Shown in pieces: positions 37,469-46,822 of a DNA stretch of 64,000 bases (position 1 is its first letter; each line of letters begins with the position of its first letter). The notes below the pieces were generated by a model. The model searched no databases and was not told where the DNA came from. It worked only from the letters and a program-made list of their open reading frames with translations. Origin of the DNA: Bacillus sp. ISL-41 (GTDB lineage Bacteria > Bacillota > Bacilli > Bacillales > Cytobacillaceae); contig NZ_JAGGQP010000030.1 of the NCBI RefSeq assembly GCF_018613235.1, positions 172,554-236,553 on the forward strand, in the 5' to 3' direction. The position numbers were made by a program, and so were the translations under genes.

Positions 37469-37722
37469 CTGTTGATTGTAGTGGAAGGCGCGTAGACTCC
37501 TCCGAAAATGCAAACGCATTTCCATCGTGCGTGGGCAGGTTCGAGGAAGCACAATCAATGTCCTACGGGAAGAGCTAGACATGGGGAGAACCCGCAGACG
37601 CATAAAGAGCCGAGAAGGCTCCCCGACTGCAAGGAAGAATTTGCTGTTTGAAAAAGCCGGCAGTTGGGCTTTTTCATAATTCTGCCCGCGGAAAGCGAAG
37701 CGCCTGGAACGAAAATCAACAG
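37469..37722. repeat. Intergenic inverted-repeat-ended element, copy 2
   Basis: A second copy of the element at 13129-13327, starting CTGTTGATT and ending AATCAACAG. Shared blocks are GTAGACTCCTCCGAAAATG, GAGGAAGCACAATCAATGTC and GCGGAAAGCGAAGCG. Relative to copy 1 it has about 60 extra bases (around 37627-37686) containing a perfect hairpin, GAAAAAGCC (37650-37658) with GGCTTTTTC (37667-37675). It lies between yqxC and argR; the rest of the gap has no gene. Confidence 0.8.
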
Positions 37723-37892
37723 CCAAATAACAAGTGTCATTTTTTTCTTGAATTTCTCGTTATAGGAAGTTCACCACTTCGTCAATTCCGCCGATAACTT
37801 TTGCCGAAAGTCCACGAATGATTGTACATTCTGTTGAAATCGGCTAACATATGAGTATATGAATGTTTCGGATATATCCAGGGGTGATATTA

Positions 37893-38342
37893 ATGAATAA
37901 AGGACAGCGACATATAAAAATCCGCGAGCTGATCGCGAGCAAGGATATCGAGACGCAGGATGAACTGGTGGACAGGCTGAAAGCTGCCGGCTTTAATGTT
38001 ACACAGGCAACAGTTTCCCGTGATATCAAGGAGCTCCATCTTGTGAAGGTTCCTTTGATCGATGGCAGATACAAATACAGCCTCCCGGCAGACCAGCGTT
38101 TCAATCCTTTGCAAAAACTAAAAAGGTCATTAATGGATGCTTTTATCCGCATCGATCAGGCAGGCCACCTGCTAGTGATGAAAACCTTGCCTGGCAATGC
38201 CAATGCGATCGGGGCATTGATTGATAATCTCGATTGGGAAGATATTCTTGGCACGATTTGTGGGGACGATACCATCTTGATTATTTGCCGTACTCCAGAG
38301 GATACTGAGCAAGTCACAAATCGTTTTCTCGAAATGTTGTAA
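37893..38342 (+). CDS. argR: Arginine repressor/activator ArgR (AhrC)
   Basis: ArgR (149 residues) senses arginine, represses its synthesis and activates its breakdown. The N-terminal winged helix reads [20 protein letters not shown] and [19 protein letters not shown]. The C-terminal hexamerisation and arginine-binding domain contains [20 protein letters not shown] and [21 protein letters not shown] at 37893 with AGGGGTGAT upstream; the open frame extends to 37863 without support. It lies directly upstream of recN, as is usual in Firmicutes. It may control artPQR in this window. Confidence 0.95.
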   Translation: MNKGQRHIKIRELIASKDIETQDELVDRLKAAGFNVTQATVSRDIKELHLVKVPLIDGRYKYSLPADQRFNPLQKLKRSLMDAFIRIDQAGHLLVMKTLPGNANAIGALIDNLDWEDILGTICGDDTILIICRTPEDTEQVTNRFLEML

Positions 38343-38358
38343 ATGAGGTGACGTTTGC

Positions 38359-40050
38359 TTGTTAAATGAATTATCGATTCGAAACTTTGCTATTATTGAA
38401 TCATTATCCGTTTCTTTTAATAAAGGACTAACCGTACTCACCGGAGAGACAGGCGCAGGAAAATCCATTATCATCGATGCCATCCACCTTCTAGTGGGTG
38501 GGAGGGGCTCGGCCGAATTCGTCCGCCATGGTGAAGATAAGGCTGAAATTGAAGGTTTGTTCCATCTTGAAGGGGAAAATCATCCAAGTTATGCGAAGGC
38601 ATCTGAGTTTGGCATTGAAATTGAAGACGCCATGATTGTCTTGAGAAGGGATATTTCAGCGAGTGGGAAAAGTGTTTGCCGGATCAACGGCAAGCTCGTC
38701 ACGATTGCTGTTTTGCGTGAGGTGGGCTCAACTTTGATCGATATTCATGGTCAGCATGAGCACCAGGAATTAATGGATGAGACGAAGCATATCACTCTTC
38801 TTGATCAATTTGGAGCAGAGGAAATCCTGCCTGCACTTCAGGAATATCAACACGTCTTTCGATCTTTTGAACAAACACAGAAAAAGCTGAAGAGCCTGAG
38901 TGAAAATGAACAGCAAATGGCTCACAGACTTGACTTAATCCAATTCCAGCATGATGAAATCCTAACGGCTGATTTAAGGATCAATGAGGATGAGGAGCTT
39001 TTCGAAGAGAAGCGCAAGCTTGGCAACTTTGAAAAGATTTTTGAGAGTATTCAGACCAGTTATACAGCATTGCAGGGGGAGCAAAAGGGCCTTGATTGGA
39101 TTGGTCTGGTCATGGACAATCTTCAGAATGCAGCAGAATTGGACCCTGACTATAAGAATATTGCTGACGCAGTTGCGAACAGTTTTTATATGCTTGAAGA
39201 TGCTGCAAGGACAATCAGGAATGAACTGGATTCTCTTGAATATGACCCTCAGCGCTTGAATGAAATTGAGGACAGGCTGAACGAAATTAATCAGTTGAAA
39301 CGGAAATACGGAAGTACGATAGAAGAAATCCTGGAGTATTCTTCAAAAATTGAGGAAGAAATCGAGACACTTCAGAATAAAGAAGTACATATTGGCCAGA
39401 TGGAAAAAGAGCTAGCATCACTTAAAAAAGATTTGCGCATCGAGGCCAATAACTTGACTCAAACTCGCAGGAAATATGCTAAGAAACTTACGAAATTAAT
39501 CCATAAAGAATTAAAAGAGCTGTATATGGAGAAGACAGTATTCGACCTGAGAATTGACTCCAATACAGACCATTTCCATAAAAGCGGCGCAGATAAGGTT
39601 GAATTTTATATTTCAACAAATCCGGGCGAACCTTTGAAACCTTTGTCAAAGATTGCTTCCGGCGGAGAACTTTCCCGGATCATGCTTGCACTGAAAAGTA
39701 TCTTCTCTAAACATCAGGGTGTCACCTCCATCATTTTCGATGAAGTGGATACAGGAGTCAGCGGCCGCGTGGCTCAATCAATTGCAGAGAAAATCTACAA
39801 TGTCTCGACTGGATCCCAGGTTCTTTGCATTTCGCATTTGCCTCAGGTTGCCGCGATGGCCGATACTCATCTGTATATCGCAAAGGTGATAAAGAGTGGA
39901 AGGACCAGAACATCCGTCACTCCGCTGTCTCCATCTGAGAAGGTAAAGGAGATCGTCAGAATGATTTCAGGGGTCGAAGTTACCGACCTGACGAAACAGC
40001 ATGCTGAAGAATTGCTGCGACTTGCACAGAATATGAAGGCTATAACATGA
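38359..40050 (+). CDS. recN: DNA repair protein RecN
   Basis: RecN (563 residues) is an SMC-like ATPase recruited early to double-strand breaks. Walker A is TGETGAGKSIIIDAI near the N terminus; the middle is coiled coil; the C-terminal half has the signature KIASGGELSRIMLALK and Walker B TSIIFDEVDTGVSGRVAQ. The start is TTG at 38359, with GAGGTG 8 bases upstream. It follows argR by 16 bases. Confidence 0.96.
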   Translation: MLNELSIRNFAIIESLSVSFNKGLTVLTGETGAGKSIIIDAIHLLVGGRGSAEFVRHGEDKAEIEGLFHLEGENHPSYAKASEFGIEIEDAMIVLRRDISASGKSVCRINGKLVTIAVLREVGSTLIDIHGQHEHQELMDETKHITLLDQFGAEEILPALQEYQHVFRSFEQTQKKLKSLSENEQQMAHRLDLIQFQHDEILTADLRINEDEELFEEKRKLGNFEKIFESIQTSYTALQGEQKGLDWIGLVMDNLQNAAELDPDYKNIADAVANSFYMLEDAARTIRNELDSLEYDPQRLNEIEDRLNEINQLKRKYGSTIEEILEYSSKIEEEIETLQNKEVHIGQMEKELASLKKDLRIEANNLTQTRRKYAKKLTKLIHKELKELYMEKTVFDLRIDSNTDHFHKSGADKVEFYISTNPGEPLKPLSKIASGGELSRIMLALKSIFSKHQGVTSIIFDEVDTGVSGRVAQSIAEKIYNVSTGSQVLCISHLPQVAAMADTHLYIAKVIKSGRTRTSVTPLSPSEKVKEIVRMISGVEVTDLTKQHAEELLRLAQNMKAIT

Positions 40051-40079
40051 AAAGCTATCCATAAAGGGTAGCTTTTTTA
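40050..40079 (+). terminator. Terminator of recN
   Basis: AAAAGCTATCC pairs with GGGTAGCTTTT (40066-40075, one wobble), followed by T residues. Confidence 0.85.
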
Positions 40080-40174
40080 TTTTTATACAGGTTATAAATG
40101 CGGGGAGTCGAGGCAAAATTAAAGATGTAGCCATTTCGATGTGTGTGGACTAGAAGCGAGGAGAGTGAAATGAA

Positions 40175-41461
40175 TTGAAGAAAGATTTTCTCAGAAAATT
40201 TATTGGTGGAATTCTCCTTGTTTCATTAATTGCTTTAGGATTTGCAAAACCAGTACAAGAATATTTGTCTATTCCAGGAGATATAACGTTATTCGAGGGG
40301 CAAAAGCTTGATTTCCAGGCAAATGCAATACAGGTTACTGCTCCAGTAAAAGACTCAAGTATCGGAGTGAACCAACAAGGTGAAACCTTGACGCTTGAGG
40401 CGAAAAGGCATGGGAAGGATGAAATGGTCCTTGAATTAGCGGGCTTCCCTGTTAAAAAAGTCGATGTCAATGTCCTGAAGGATTTCAAGGTCAGGCCAGG
40501 CGGTCAATCTATAGGAGTAAAATTAAATACGGTAGGTGTCCTTGTGGTCGGACATCACCAGGTGCAGGCTAATGAAGGAAGAGTATCGCCAGGTGAAAAA
40601 GCTGGCATAAAAAAAGGTGATATTATCACTGAAATCAATGGACAGCAGATTGAAAAAATGGCAGATGTTGGCCCGTTTGTAAAGCAAGCGGGAGAAAACG
40701 GCAAGCCCTTGGATGTTGTAATCAAAAGGGAAAATGAAAAAGTCAAAACCAAACTCCAGCCAGAAAAAGACGTAAATGAAAACACATATAAGCTAGGGTT
40801 ATATATACGTGATTCAGCTGCAGGTATCGGAACGATGACATTTTATCACCCGCAGTCAAAAAAATATGGAGCACTCGGACACGTCATTTCTGACATGGAT
40901 ACGAAAAAACCGATCGTCGTTGGGGATGGCCAAATTGTGAGATCAACTGTTACTTCGATCGAAAAAGGGGGAAAAGGGAACCCGGGGGAAAAGTTGGCTC
41001 GCTTTTCATCAGACCGGGAAGTCATTGGGAATATCAAAAGAAACAGTCCTTTTGGGATCTTTGGTGAACTGAACAAGGATATTTCAAATGGAGTATTTGA
41101 TAAACCTCTGCCTATAGCTCTTTCTCATCAAGTAAAAGAAGGTCCAGCGAAAATCCTGACGGTTGTTAATAATGACGAGGTGAACCTTTTTGATATAGAA
41201 ATCGTCAGCACCATCCCTCAAAAGTTTCCAGCAACAAAGGGCATGGTGATAAAGGTAACCGACCCTGAGTTATTGGAAAAGACAGGTGGAATTGTCCAGG
41301 GGATGAGTGGAAGTCCTATTATCCAGGGTGACAAGCTAGTAGGCGCTGTAACTCACGTCTTCGTAAATGACCCAACAAGCGGATATGGAGTTCACATAGA
41401 GTGGATGCTGAATGAAGCTGGCATCGACATATACGAAAAACCAAGAGAGCAGGCAAGTTAA
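40175..41461 (+). CDS. spoIVB: SpoIVB serine peptidase (sigma-K checkpoint)
   Basis: SpoIVB (428 residues) is secreted by the forespore and cleaves SpoIVFA to trigger pro-sigma-K processing. It starts with TTG at 40175. A membrane-spanning signal segment ([18 protein letters not shown]) is followed by a PDZ domain (about residues 110-195, [20 protein letters not shown]) and the S55 peptidase domain. The catalytic histidine is H236 in GALGHVISD and the serine S378 in GMSGSPII, the same numbers as in B. subtilis. It lies between recN and spo0A, as expected. Confidence 0.96.
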   Translation: MKKDFLRKFIGGILLVSLIALGFAKPVQEYLSIPGDITLFEGQKLDFQANAIQVTAPVKDSSIGVNQQGETLTLEAKRHGKDEMVLELAGFPVKKVDVNVLKDFKVRPGGQSIGVKLNTVGVLVVGHHQVQANEGRVSPGEKAGIKKGDIITEINGQQIEKMADVGPFVKQAGENGKPLDVVIKRENEKVKTKLQPEKDVNENTYKLGLYIRDSAAGIGTMTFYHPQSKKYGALGHVISDMDTKKPIVVGDGQIVRSTVTSIEKGGKGNPGEKLARFSSDREVIGNIKRNSPFGIFGELNKDISNGVFDKPLPIALSHQVKEGPAKILTVVNNDEVNLFDIEIVSTIPQKFPATKGMVIKVTDPELLEKTGGIVQGMSGSPIIQGDKLVGAVTHVFVNDPTSGYGVHIEWMLNEAGIDIYEKPREQAS

Positions 41462-41475
41462 CACAGGAATTCGGC

Positions 41476-41500
41476 GGCGGCAAATAGCCGCCTTTTCTTT
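41476..41500 (+). terminator. Terminator of spoIVB
   Basis: GGCGGC (41476-41481) pairs with GCCGCC (41487-41492) around AAATA, followed by TTTTCTTTG. Confidence 0.85.
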
Positions 41501-41513
41501 GTTTTCTCGAGGG

Positions 41514-41878
41514 CATGACGGACAGAAATGGCATGATAAACATGCAAAAGTGTCCATCATCACCGGCATGACGGACAAAACTCCATGGGAATCCTGAAAA
41601 AGTGTCCACCATCACCGGCATGACGGACAAAACTCCATGGGAATCCTGAAAAAGTGTCCATCATCACCGGCATGACGGACAAAACTCCATGGGAATCCTG
41701 AAAAAGTGTCCATCATCAGCGGCATGACGGACAAAACTCCATGGGAATCCTGAAAAAGTGTCCATCATCACCGGCATGACGGACAAAACTCCATGGGAAT
41801 CCTGAAAAAGTTTCCATCATCACCGGCATGACGGACAAAAACCCATGGAAATCCTGAAAAAGTGTCCATCATCAGCTG
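41514..41878. repeat. Tandem array of seven 52-53 bp repeats
   Basis: CATGACGGACA recurs at 41514, 41567, 41619, 41671, 41723, 41775 and 41827, so the period is 52-53 bp. Copies 2-6 are nearly identical; the first and last diverge. Each unit contains GGACAAAACTCCATGGGAAT followed by a CCTGAAAAAGTGTCC block, so GGACA and TGTCC can pair within a unit. The array lies between spoIVB and the spo0A promoter. It is not a CRISPR because there are no variable spacers. Confidence 0.92.
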
Positions 41879-41946
41879 CTATGTTGAGGGACAGCAACCA
41901 TTACAACTGGGGTAAGCTTTCGTCTATGAGGTTCACAATCAGCTCC

Positions 41947-41980
41947 GAGGAAAGTGAAGTGCCTGAACGGAAATCAGCAC
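41947..41980. repeat. Remnant of the inverted-repeat-ended element
   Basis: GAGGAAAGTGAAGTGCCTGA followed by ACGGAAATCAGC resembles the right end of the elements at 13129 and 37469 (GCGGAAAGCGAAGCG...GGAACGGAAATCAAC) with several substitutions. It looks like a decayed third copy. Confidence 0.5.
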
Positions 41981-42013
41981 AAACCAATCTTGAAACCCTG
42001 AATATGAAGATTA

Positions 42014-42062
42014 TTCGACAAAATCACCAACCTTTTTTTGTCAACTGACGAAATTAGTCGAA
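42014..42062. promoter_or_regulatory. Upstream 0A boxes of spo0A
   Basis: TTCGACA (42014-42020) is a perfect 0A box in reverse orientation, and AGTCGAA (42056-42062) differs at one base from TGTCGAA. They lie 60-110 bp upstream of the sigma-H promoter and are candidate sites for phosphorylated Spo0A. Confidence 0.65.
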
Positions 42063-42124
42063 AAACAAAGGAAAATGAAGCATTTATAAGAAAATATTAC
42101 TTTTTTAAGAAAAAATTAAAAATA

Positions 42125-42151
42125 AGAGGAATTTCTGTTGCATTGTCGAAT
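42125..42151 (+). promoter_or_regulatory. Sigma-H promoter of spo0A with overlapping 0A box
   Basis: AGAGGAATT (42125-42133) and GTCGAAT (42145-42151), 11 bp apart, match the sigma-H consensus RnAGGAwWW-N11/12-RnnGAAT. A 0A box, TGTCGAA (42144-42150), overlaps the -10 element. In B. subtilis spo0A is likewise induced from a sigma-H promoter with 0A boxes nearby. Confidence 0.8.
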
Positions 42152-42221
42152 TAGTCATTTAGAATAGAATTTAGAGAAGATAATATTTGTGATCATAATT
42201 GGATTGAGGAGGAACCAAGTA

Positions 42222-43019
42222 GTGAACAAAATAAAAGTATGCGTTGTTGATGACAACAGAGAATTAGTAGGTCTTCTTGAAGAGTATATTTCTTCACAGG
42301 ATGATATGGAGATTGTAGGGGTTGCCCATAATGGCCAGGAATGCTTAGAAATGCTGGAAGATACAGATCCAGATGTTTTGCTTTTAGATATTATTATGCC
42401 GCACCTCGACGGATTGGCGGTCCTGGAAAGACTTCGTGATATGAAGAAGGGAATCATACCGAATGTTATCATGCTGACAGCATTTGGCCAGGAAGATGTA
42501 ACCAAGAAGGCAGTAGAGCTAGGGGCATCCTACTTCATTCTAAAGCCTTTCGATATGGAGCATCTGGCAGGACATATCCGCCAGGTAAGCGGCAAGGCAA
42601 AATCAGTAGCCCGAAAACCATCTTCATCAATCAATTACGGCAGAGCAAATGCTGAAAACAAGCCTAAAAACCTTGATGCTAGCATTACAAGCATTATCCA
42701 TGAAATTGGTGTTCCTGCCCATATTAAAGGCTATATGTATTTGCGTGAGGCCATTTCCATGGTTTATAACGATATTGAACTTCTTGGCTCGATCACAAAA
42801 GTCCTCTATCCTGACATCGCCAAGAAATTCAATACAACGGCAAGCCGTGTAGAACGTGCCATCCGCCATGCGATTGAGGTTGCGTGGAGCAGAGGGAATA
42901 TCGATTCCATTTCCTCGTTGTTTGGATATACTGTTTCAATGTCGAAGGCAAAGCCAACAAATTCGGAATTCATCGCGATGGTCGCTGACAAGCTGCGCCT
43001 TGAACACAAAGCTTCTTGA
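42222..43019 (+). CDS. spo0A: Sporulation master regulator Spo0A
   Basis: Spo0A (265 residues) is the response regulator at the end of the phosphorelay. The receiver domain has the acidic pair D10-D11 in [10 protein letters not shown] and the phosphorylated aspartate D56 in [14 protein letters not shown]. The C-terminal DNA-binding domain contains [20 protein letters not shown] and [20 protein letters not shown]. The GTG start at 42222 follows GAGGAGGAA; the frame upstream to 42189 has no support. Autoregulation is suggested by the 0A boxes upstream. Confidence 0.97.
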   Translation: MNKIKVCVVDDNRELVGLLEEYISSQDDMEIVGVAHNGQECLEMLEDTDPDVLLLDIIMPHLDGLAVLERLRDMKKGIIPNVIMLTAFGQEDVTKKAVELGASYFILKPFDMEHLAGHIRQVSGKAKSVARKPSSSINYGRANAENKPKNLDASITSIIHEIGVPAHIKGYMYLREAISMVYNDIELLGSITKVLYPDIAKKFNTTASRVERAIRHAIEVAWSRGNIDSISSLFGYTVSMSKAKPTNSEFIAMVADKLRLEHKAS

Positions 43020-43061
43020 AAGAGTTAGGCATTTTAGCTATTTATTCATAACATTTTAGGA

Positions 43062-43112
43062 TAAACATCTTACTTTATCACGGTTTTGCCGTACTAAAGT
43101 AAGATGTTTTTA
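43062..43112 (+). terminator. Terminator of spo0A
   Basis: A long stem (AAACATCTTACTTTA from 43063 with TAAAGTAAGATGTTT ending 43109, and CACGG/CCGTA near the loop) ends in T residues. Confidence 0.9.
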
Positions 43113-43199
43113 TATGTTTGAAATTTGGTGAAACCTGTGTATGCATATTATCATGTATATGTACTAAGGATGCTTTGCTATAACACAATGGTGCGTAGA

Positions 43200-43226
43200 T
43201 TAAAAAAACGCCTTAAAGGCGTCTTG
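43200..43226 (-). terminator. Terminator of the yycC-like gene
   Basis: Read leftward, GACGCCTTTAAGGCGTTTTTTT forms a compact perfect hairpin with a T run, five bases after the stop codon at 43231. Confidence 0.9.
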
Positions 43227-43230
43227 AGAT

Positions 43231-43371
43231 CTACTTTTCTTTCTCTTTTTCAAGTTCCGTTAACTTTTGAATAAGGATATGCTGAGGCATATGCATGATT
43301 TGTTCAATAGGTACACCGAGTTTTTCGGAAAGCTTAACAGCGGTTTCCGCAGAGATATGTAATGGTCTCAT
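43231..43371 (-). CDS. YycC-like small protein
   Basis: A 46-residue protein on the minus strand. ATG at 43371 follows GGAGG (43379-43383). The sequence starts MRPLHISAETAVKLSEKLGV and contains VPIEQIMHMPQHILIQKL, which matches the YycC family of short Bacillus proteins from memory. It ends in a charged helix (ELEKEKEK). It has its own terminator. The location between spo0A and the diesterase gene differs from B. subtilis yycC. Function unknown. Confidence 0.8.
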   Translation of the reverse strand: MRPLHISAETAVKLSEKLGVPIEQIMHMPQHILIQKLTELEKEKEK

Positions 43372-43412
43372 TGTTTTTACCTCCAAATTTAAAAAGATAG
43401 GTGTGATGGTTT

Positions 43413-44147
43413 ATGACTCTTATTTTAGCACATCGCGGCTATGCAGCAGAATATCCAGAAAACACTATGCTTGCCTTTAAAGAAGCAGAAAAAGCAGGTG
43501 CAGATGGCTTGGAGCTCGATGTCCAAATGACTAGAGACGGTGAGCTGGTCGTGATTCATGATGAAAAGGTCGATCGAACTACCGATGGAACTGGACTGGT
43601 AATGGATTATAAATTCGAGGATTTAAGAAAGCTGGATGCCCGTTTCAAATTTAAGGAAACACCAGAGAAAGAACAGATTCCTTCTTTGGCCGAAGTCCTG
43701 GAATGGTTATCTGGTACCTCGATGGTATGCAATATCGAATTAAAAAACAGCATAATTCCTTATGAAGGTATGGAAGAAAAGGTAATCAATATGGTGAGGG
43801 AGTACGATTTATCAGACAGGATTATCATTTCCTCCTTCAACCACTACAGCATTGTCCATAGCTATTTACTGGCTCCTGAGATTGAAATCGCACCCCTGCT
43901 TTCTGAAGGCTTATACATGCCCTGGATTTACGCACAGTCAATCAAGGCGAAAGGCTTTCATCCGCACTGGCGGGCTGCGCCTGATCAAATCGTTAAGGCT
44001 TCACTTGAGAGCGGAATCGAAGTAAGACCATACACGGTAAATAAAGAGACTGAGCTGGAAAGATTGTTCATGGTGAATTGCAGTGCGCTCATAACAGATG
44101 ATCCAGCAAAGGCAAAAAGAATCAGAGAAAAAATAAAACAGGCCTAA
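43413..44147 (+). CDS. yqiK: Glycerophosphodiester phosphodiesterase (YqiK)
   Basis: A 244-residue GDPD-family enzyme that hydrolyses glycerophosphodiesters to glycerol 3-phosphate and an alcohol. The metal and catalytic residues lie in LAHRGYAAEYPENTMLAF and LELDVQMTRDGELVVIHDE; NIELKN continues the barrel. No signal peptide is visible, so it is probably cytosolic. It diverges from the yycC-like gene and is convergent with yqzF. The order spo0A ... yqiK-yqzF matches B. subtilis. Confidence 0.92.
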   Translation: MTLILAHRGYAAEYPENTMLAFKEAEKAGADGLELDVQMTRDGELVVIHDEKVDRTTDGTGLVMDYKFEDLRKLDARFKFKETPEKEQIPSLAEVLEWLSGTSMVCNIELKNSIIPYEGMEEKVINMVREYDLSDRIIISSFNHYSIVHSYLLAPEIEIAPLLSEGLYMPWIYAQSIKAKGFHPHWRAAPDQIVKASLESGIEVRPYTVNKETELERLFMVNCSALITDDPAKAKRIREKIKQA

Positions 44148-44174
44148 TAATCTCAAGGCCTGTTTTGCTTTTTA
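44135..44174. terminator. Terminator between yqiK and yqzF
   Basis: AAAACAGGCCT (44135-44145) pairs perfectly with AGGCCTGTTTT (44156-44166), followed by GCTTTTTA. It spans the yqiK stop codon and the end of the convergent yqzF gene and can work both ways. Confidence 0.85.
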
Positions 44175-44416
44175 TTGCTATCAGGAATTCGGAAAAATGC
44201 CTGGACTTTATTTTTTTTTCGATCACGATGCAGGATAAAACCAGCGATGAACCCCAATCCAGCCAGGAAAAAGAGAAGTCCCGCCAGGAATTGGAGCCAT
44301 AAGAATGGGAAAGGTGCATGCAAAATCCCAAACACCATGTCGCGCATCAGTTTTACCCCTAAAGCAGCAATGACGCCTGGTATCAACATAATGATTAATG
44401 CTATGATCCTGATCAT
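44153..44416 (-). CDS. yqzF: DUF2627 membrane protein YqzF
   Basis: An 87-residue membrane protein of the DUF2627 family. Two hydrophobic segments are seen, RIIALIIMLIPGVIAALGVK and LWLQFLAGLLFFLAGLGFIA, followed by a basic tail (HRDRKKNKVQ). A GAGGGG site precedes the ATG. Located between yqiK and the bkd/mmg region as in B. subtilis. Function unknown. Confidence 0.85.
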   Translation of the reverse strand: MIRIIALIIMLIPGVIAALGVKLMRDMVFGILHAPFPFLWLQFLAGLLFFLAGLGFIAGFILHRDRKKNKVQAFFRIPDSNKKQNRP

Positions 44417-44629
44417 TTGGTTTCCCCTCGTTATGTGTCCTCATCTAAAAAGTATACTCAACCCCGTGTTTTTTCGCAATATAAGATGCTCATACGGAAT
44501 TGTCTGCAGAAGAGTTTGAAAACAAAGAAATTTGTCAGCGCATTCAAAAAGAATTACAATAATAGTGAAAGATTTTGCAGACTATAAATTTGTTCCATGA
44601 AATATTTTTCTAGATATGTGGTGGATATT

Positions 44630-46690
44630 ATGCAAAGAGTAATGATTGTAGGCGCGGGTAAGGGTGGAACTGCCATTCTTGACATTTTCAAGCAGACTGC
44701 AGATGTGGTTGCAGTGGTGGATCTCAATCCTGATGCTCCAGGGATTATCGCAGCGCAAAATGAAGGCATTCAAACCGGGACAGACTGGCATACGTATATG
44801 TCTGACCAGTTGGATATTATCATTGAAGTGACAGGTGAGGAAGAGGTCTTTAAGGAATTAAGGGATGCTCGCGGTAAAAACACTGTGCTGATACCGGGTA
44901 GTGTCGCATTCCTACTGGCCACTCTTTTAGAAGAAAAAGAAGAATTGATAAAAACTCTCAGGAAAATTACATATGAACATAACTTGATATTTAATTCTTC
45001 TGGTGATGGCATGGTTGTCATCAATACAGAAGGAATCGTAACGTTGTTCAACAAAAGCGCAGAAAAAATAACAGGAACAACAAGTGAACATGCAGAAGGC
45101 AAACATGTCTCCGAAATCATACCAACCAGCAAGCTTCCAAGAGTACTGAATACAAGGAAGATAGAGGCGAATCAGGAATTAATGCTTCCGAATGGGTCTA
45201 AAATCATCACGACAAGGATACCGATCATAGATGAAAATGACCAACTGATTGGAGCATTCTCTGTTTTTAAGGATATAACTGAAGTTGTGAATCTTGCGGA
45301 AGAGATAACGAACTTAAAAGAAATCCAAACAATGCTTCAGGCCATCATAAACTCCAGTGACGAAGCCATTTCTGTAGTAGATGAGGATGGACGGGGAATC
45401 ATGATCAATCCTGCTTATACCAGGATAACCGGACTTCAGGAAGAGGAAGTAATCGGGCAGCCGGCCACCGCTGATATATCTGAAGGCGAGAGCATGCATA
45501 TGAAGGTGCTCAAGACGAGAAGACCGGTCCGTGGTACAGCGATGCGGGTTGGACCCAATAAAAAAGAGGTTGTTGTCAATGTTGCGCCTATCATAGTAGA
45601 TGGGAAGTTAAAGGGAAGTGTCGGGGTTATCCATGATATGTCGGAGATCCAGAGCTTGAATCGGGAGCTGACACGAGCAAGGCAGATTATCAGGACGCTT
45701 GAAGCGAAATACTCGTTCGAGGATATTATCGGTCAATCAGAGGAAATGACAATTCCGATTGAACAGGCAAAGCTGGGTGCAAAAACTCCTGCGACTGTCC
45801 TCCTTCGCGGGGAGTCAGGAACAGGCAAGGAATTATTTGCCCATGCGATTCACAATGCCAGCGACCGGAAGTTCAACAAGTTCATCCGGGTAAACTGCGC
45901 AGCGATTTCAGAATCACTGCTCGAAAGCGAACTCTTCGGCTATGAAGAAGGAGCATTTTCAGGTGCCAAACGCGGCGGGAAACGAGGGTTCTTCGAGGAA
46001 GCCAATAACGGCAGTATCTTCCTTGATGAAATAGGTGAATTGCCTGCCAACACCCAGGCTAAACTGCTCAGGGTTTTGCAGGAGAGAGAGATTGTCCGGG
46101 TTGGAGGAACGAAGCCTGTAGCAATCAATGTCAGGGTCATAGCTGCAACGAATATGAACCTCGAAAAGGCGATTGCGAATGGCAGTTTTAGAGAAGACTT
46201 ATATTATCGTCTGAACAGGATGCCGATTCATATTCCTCCTCTGAAAAGAAGGAAGGAAGACATACCGCTCCTCTGCGAAAGATTGATTCAAAAAATCAAT
46301 CAAGATTATGGTCGTAACGTAGAAGGAGTTTCTGAGGAAGCAATTAAGAGGCTGATGGCGTATGATTGGCCCGGAAATGTCAGGGAGCTCGAAAATGTCC
46401 TTGGCCGTGCCATCATATTCTTGAGCTACAGCGAAACAATTATCCGAATGGAGCACTTACCTGATTTGCAGAACAGCCAAGTGAAGGAAAAAGATGATCA
46501 CTTTGGCGAAGCTGTCCCCGCTGAAACTCTTGCAGTCCAGCTGGAAAAGTATGAGGCTAAGGTAATCAAGTCAACTCTCAAGGCTGTGAAAGGAAATAAA
46601 ACAGCTGCGGCCAGAGCTTTAGGGGTGTCGGTAAGAAATTTATATTACAAGCTCGAAAAATATAACATTGAAGCAAATAGCATGCAATAA
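44630..46690 (+). CDS. bkdR: Sigma-54 dependent activator BkdR
   Basis: BkdR (686 residues from 44630) activates the sigma-54 promoter of the branched-chain acid operon. Order of domains: an N-terminal NAD(P)-binding-like fold ([17 protein letters not shown]), two PAS domains (about residues 120-340), the AAA+ domain with [26 protein letters not shown], the sigma-54 contact region and [11 protein letters not shown], and a Fis-type HTH ([19 protein letters not shown]). The ATG at 44630 with GGTGG upstream fits the family start; an ATG at 44597 is the alternative. Confidence 0.93.
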   Translation: MQRVMIVGAGKGGTAILDIFKQTADVVAVVDLNPDAPGIIAAQNEGIQTGTDWHTYMSDQLDIIIEVTGEEEVFKELRDARGKNTVLIPGSVAFLLATLLEEKEELIKTLRKITYEHNLIFNSSGDGMVVINTEGIVTLFNKSAEKITGTTSEHAEGKHVSEIIPTSKLPRVLNTRKIEANQELMLPNGSKIITTRIPIIDENDQLIGAFSVFKDITEVVNLAEEITNLKEIQTMLQAIINSSDEAISVVDEDGRGIMINPAYTRITGLQEEEVIGQPATADISEGESMHMKVLKTRRPVRGTAMRVGPNKKEVVVNVAPIIVDGKLKGSVGVIHDMSEIQSLNRELTRARQIIRTLEAKYSFEDIIGQSEEMTIPIEQAKLGAKTPATVLLRGESGTGKELFAHAIHNASDRKFNKFIRVNCAAISESLLESELFGYEEGAFSGAKRGGKRGFFEEANNGSIFLDEIGELPANTQAKLLRVLQEREIVRVGGTKPVAINVRVIAATNMNLEKAIANGSFREDLYYRLNRMPIHIPPLKRRKEDIPLLCERLIQKINQDYGRNVEGVSEEAIKRLMAYDWPGNVRELENVLGRAIIFLSYSETIIRMEHLPDLQNSQVKEKDDHFGEAVPAETLAVQLEKYEAKVIKSTLKAVKGNKTAAARALGVSVRNLYYKLEKYNIEANSMQ

Positions 46691-46701
46691 TTTTCATACC
46701 C

Positions 46702-46715
46702 TGCAATTTATTGCA
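46702..46715. promoter_or_regulatory. Candidate BkdR upstream activator site
   Basis: TGCAATTTATTGCA is a dyad (TGCAAT and ATTGCA around TT) about 45 bp upstream of the -24 element. A related TGCAATAA overlaps the end of bkdR just before it. Sigma-54 activators bind dyads in such positions, so it is the best candidate site for BkdR. Confidence 0.5.
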
Positions 46716-46757
46716 CAATGTTTTTCAGGAAAAGTAAAGCGTTTTCAACAATTTAAG

Positions 46758-46774
46758 TTGGCACAGTTCTTGCA
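46758..46774 (+). promoter_or_regulatory. Sigma-54 (-24/-12) promoter of ptb-bcd-buk-bkd
   Basis: TTGGCAC (46758-46764) and TTGCA (46770-46774) place GG and GC exactly ten bases apart, an excellent match to the -24/-12 consensus. It lies directly downstream of the sigma-54 activator gene bkdR and about 50 bp before ptb. Confidence 0.9.
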
Positions 46775-46822
46775 TATATAATTAGTGGTGATGCGAGAAG
46801 AACAGAAAGGGTTGAAACAGTC

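Noticed and set aside
41514..41878. CRISPR array
   Set aside because: Whole 52-bp units repeat with no unique spacers and there are no cas genes nearby.
41845..42048. 67-codon open frame upstream of spo0A
   Set aside because: It runs through the last tandem repeat and the decayed element and has no ribosome binding site or recognisable product.
44597..44629. bkdR start at ATG 44597
   Set aside because: Adds 11 residues not expected for the family; the ATG at 44630 has GGTGG upstream and matches the usual start MQ.V.IVG.
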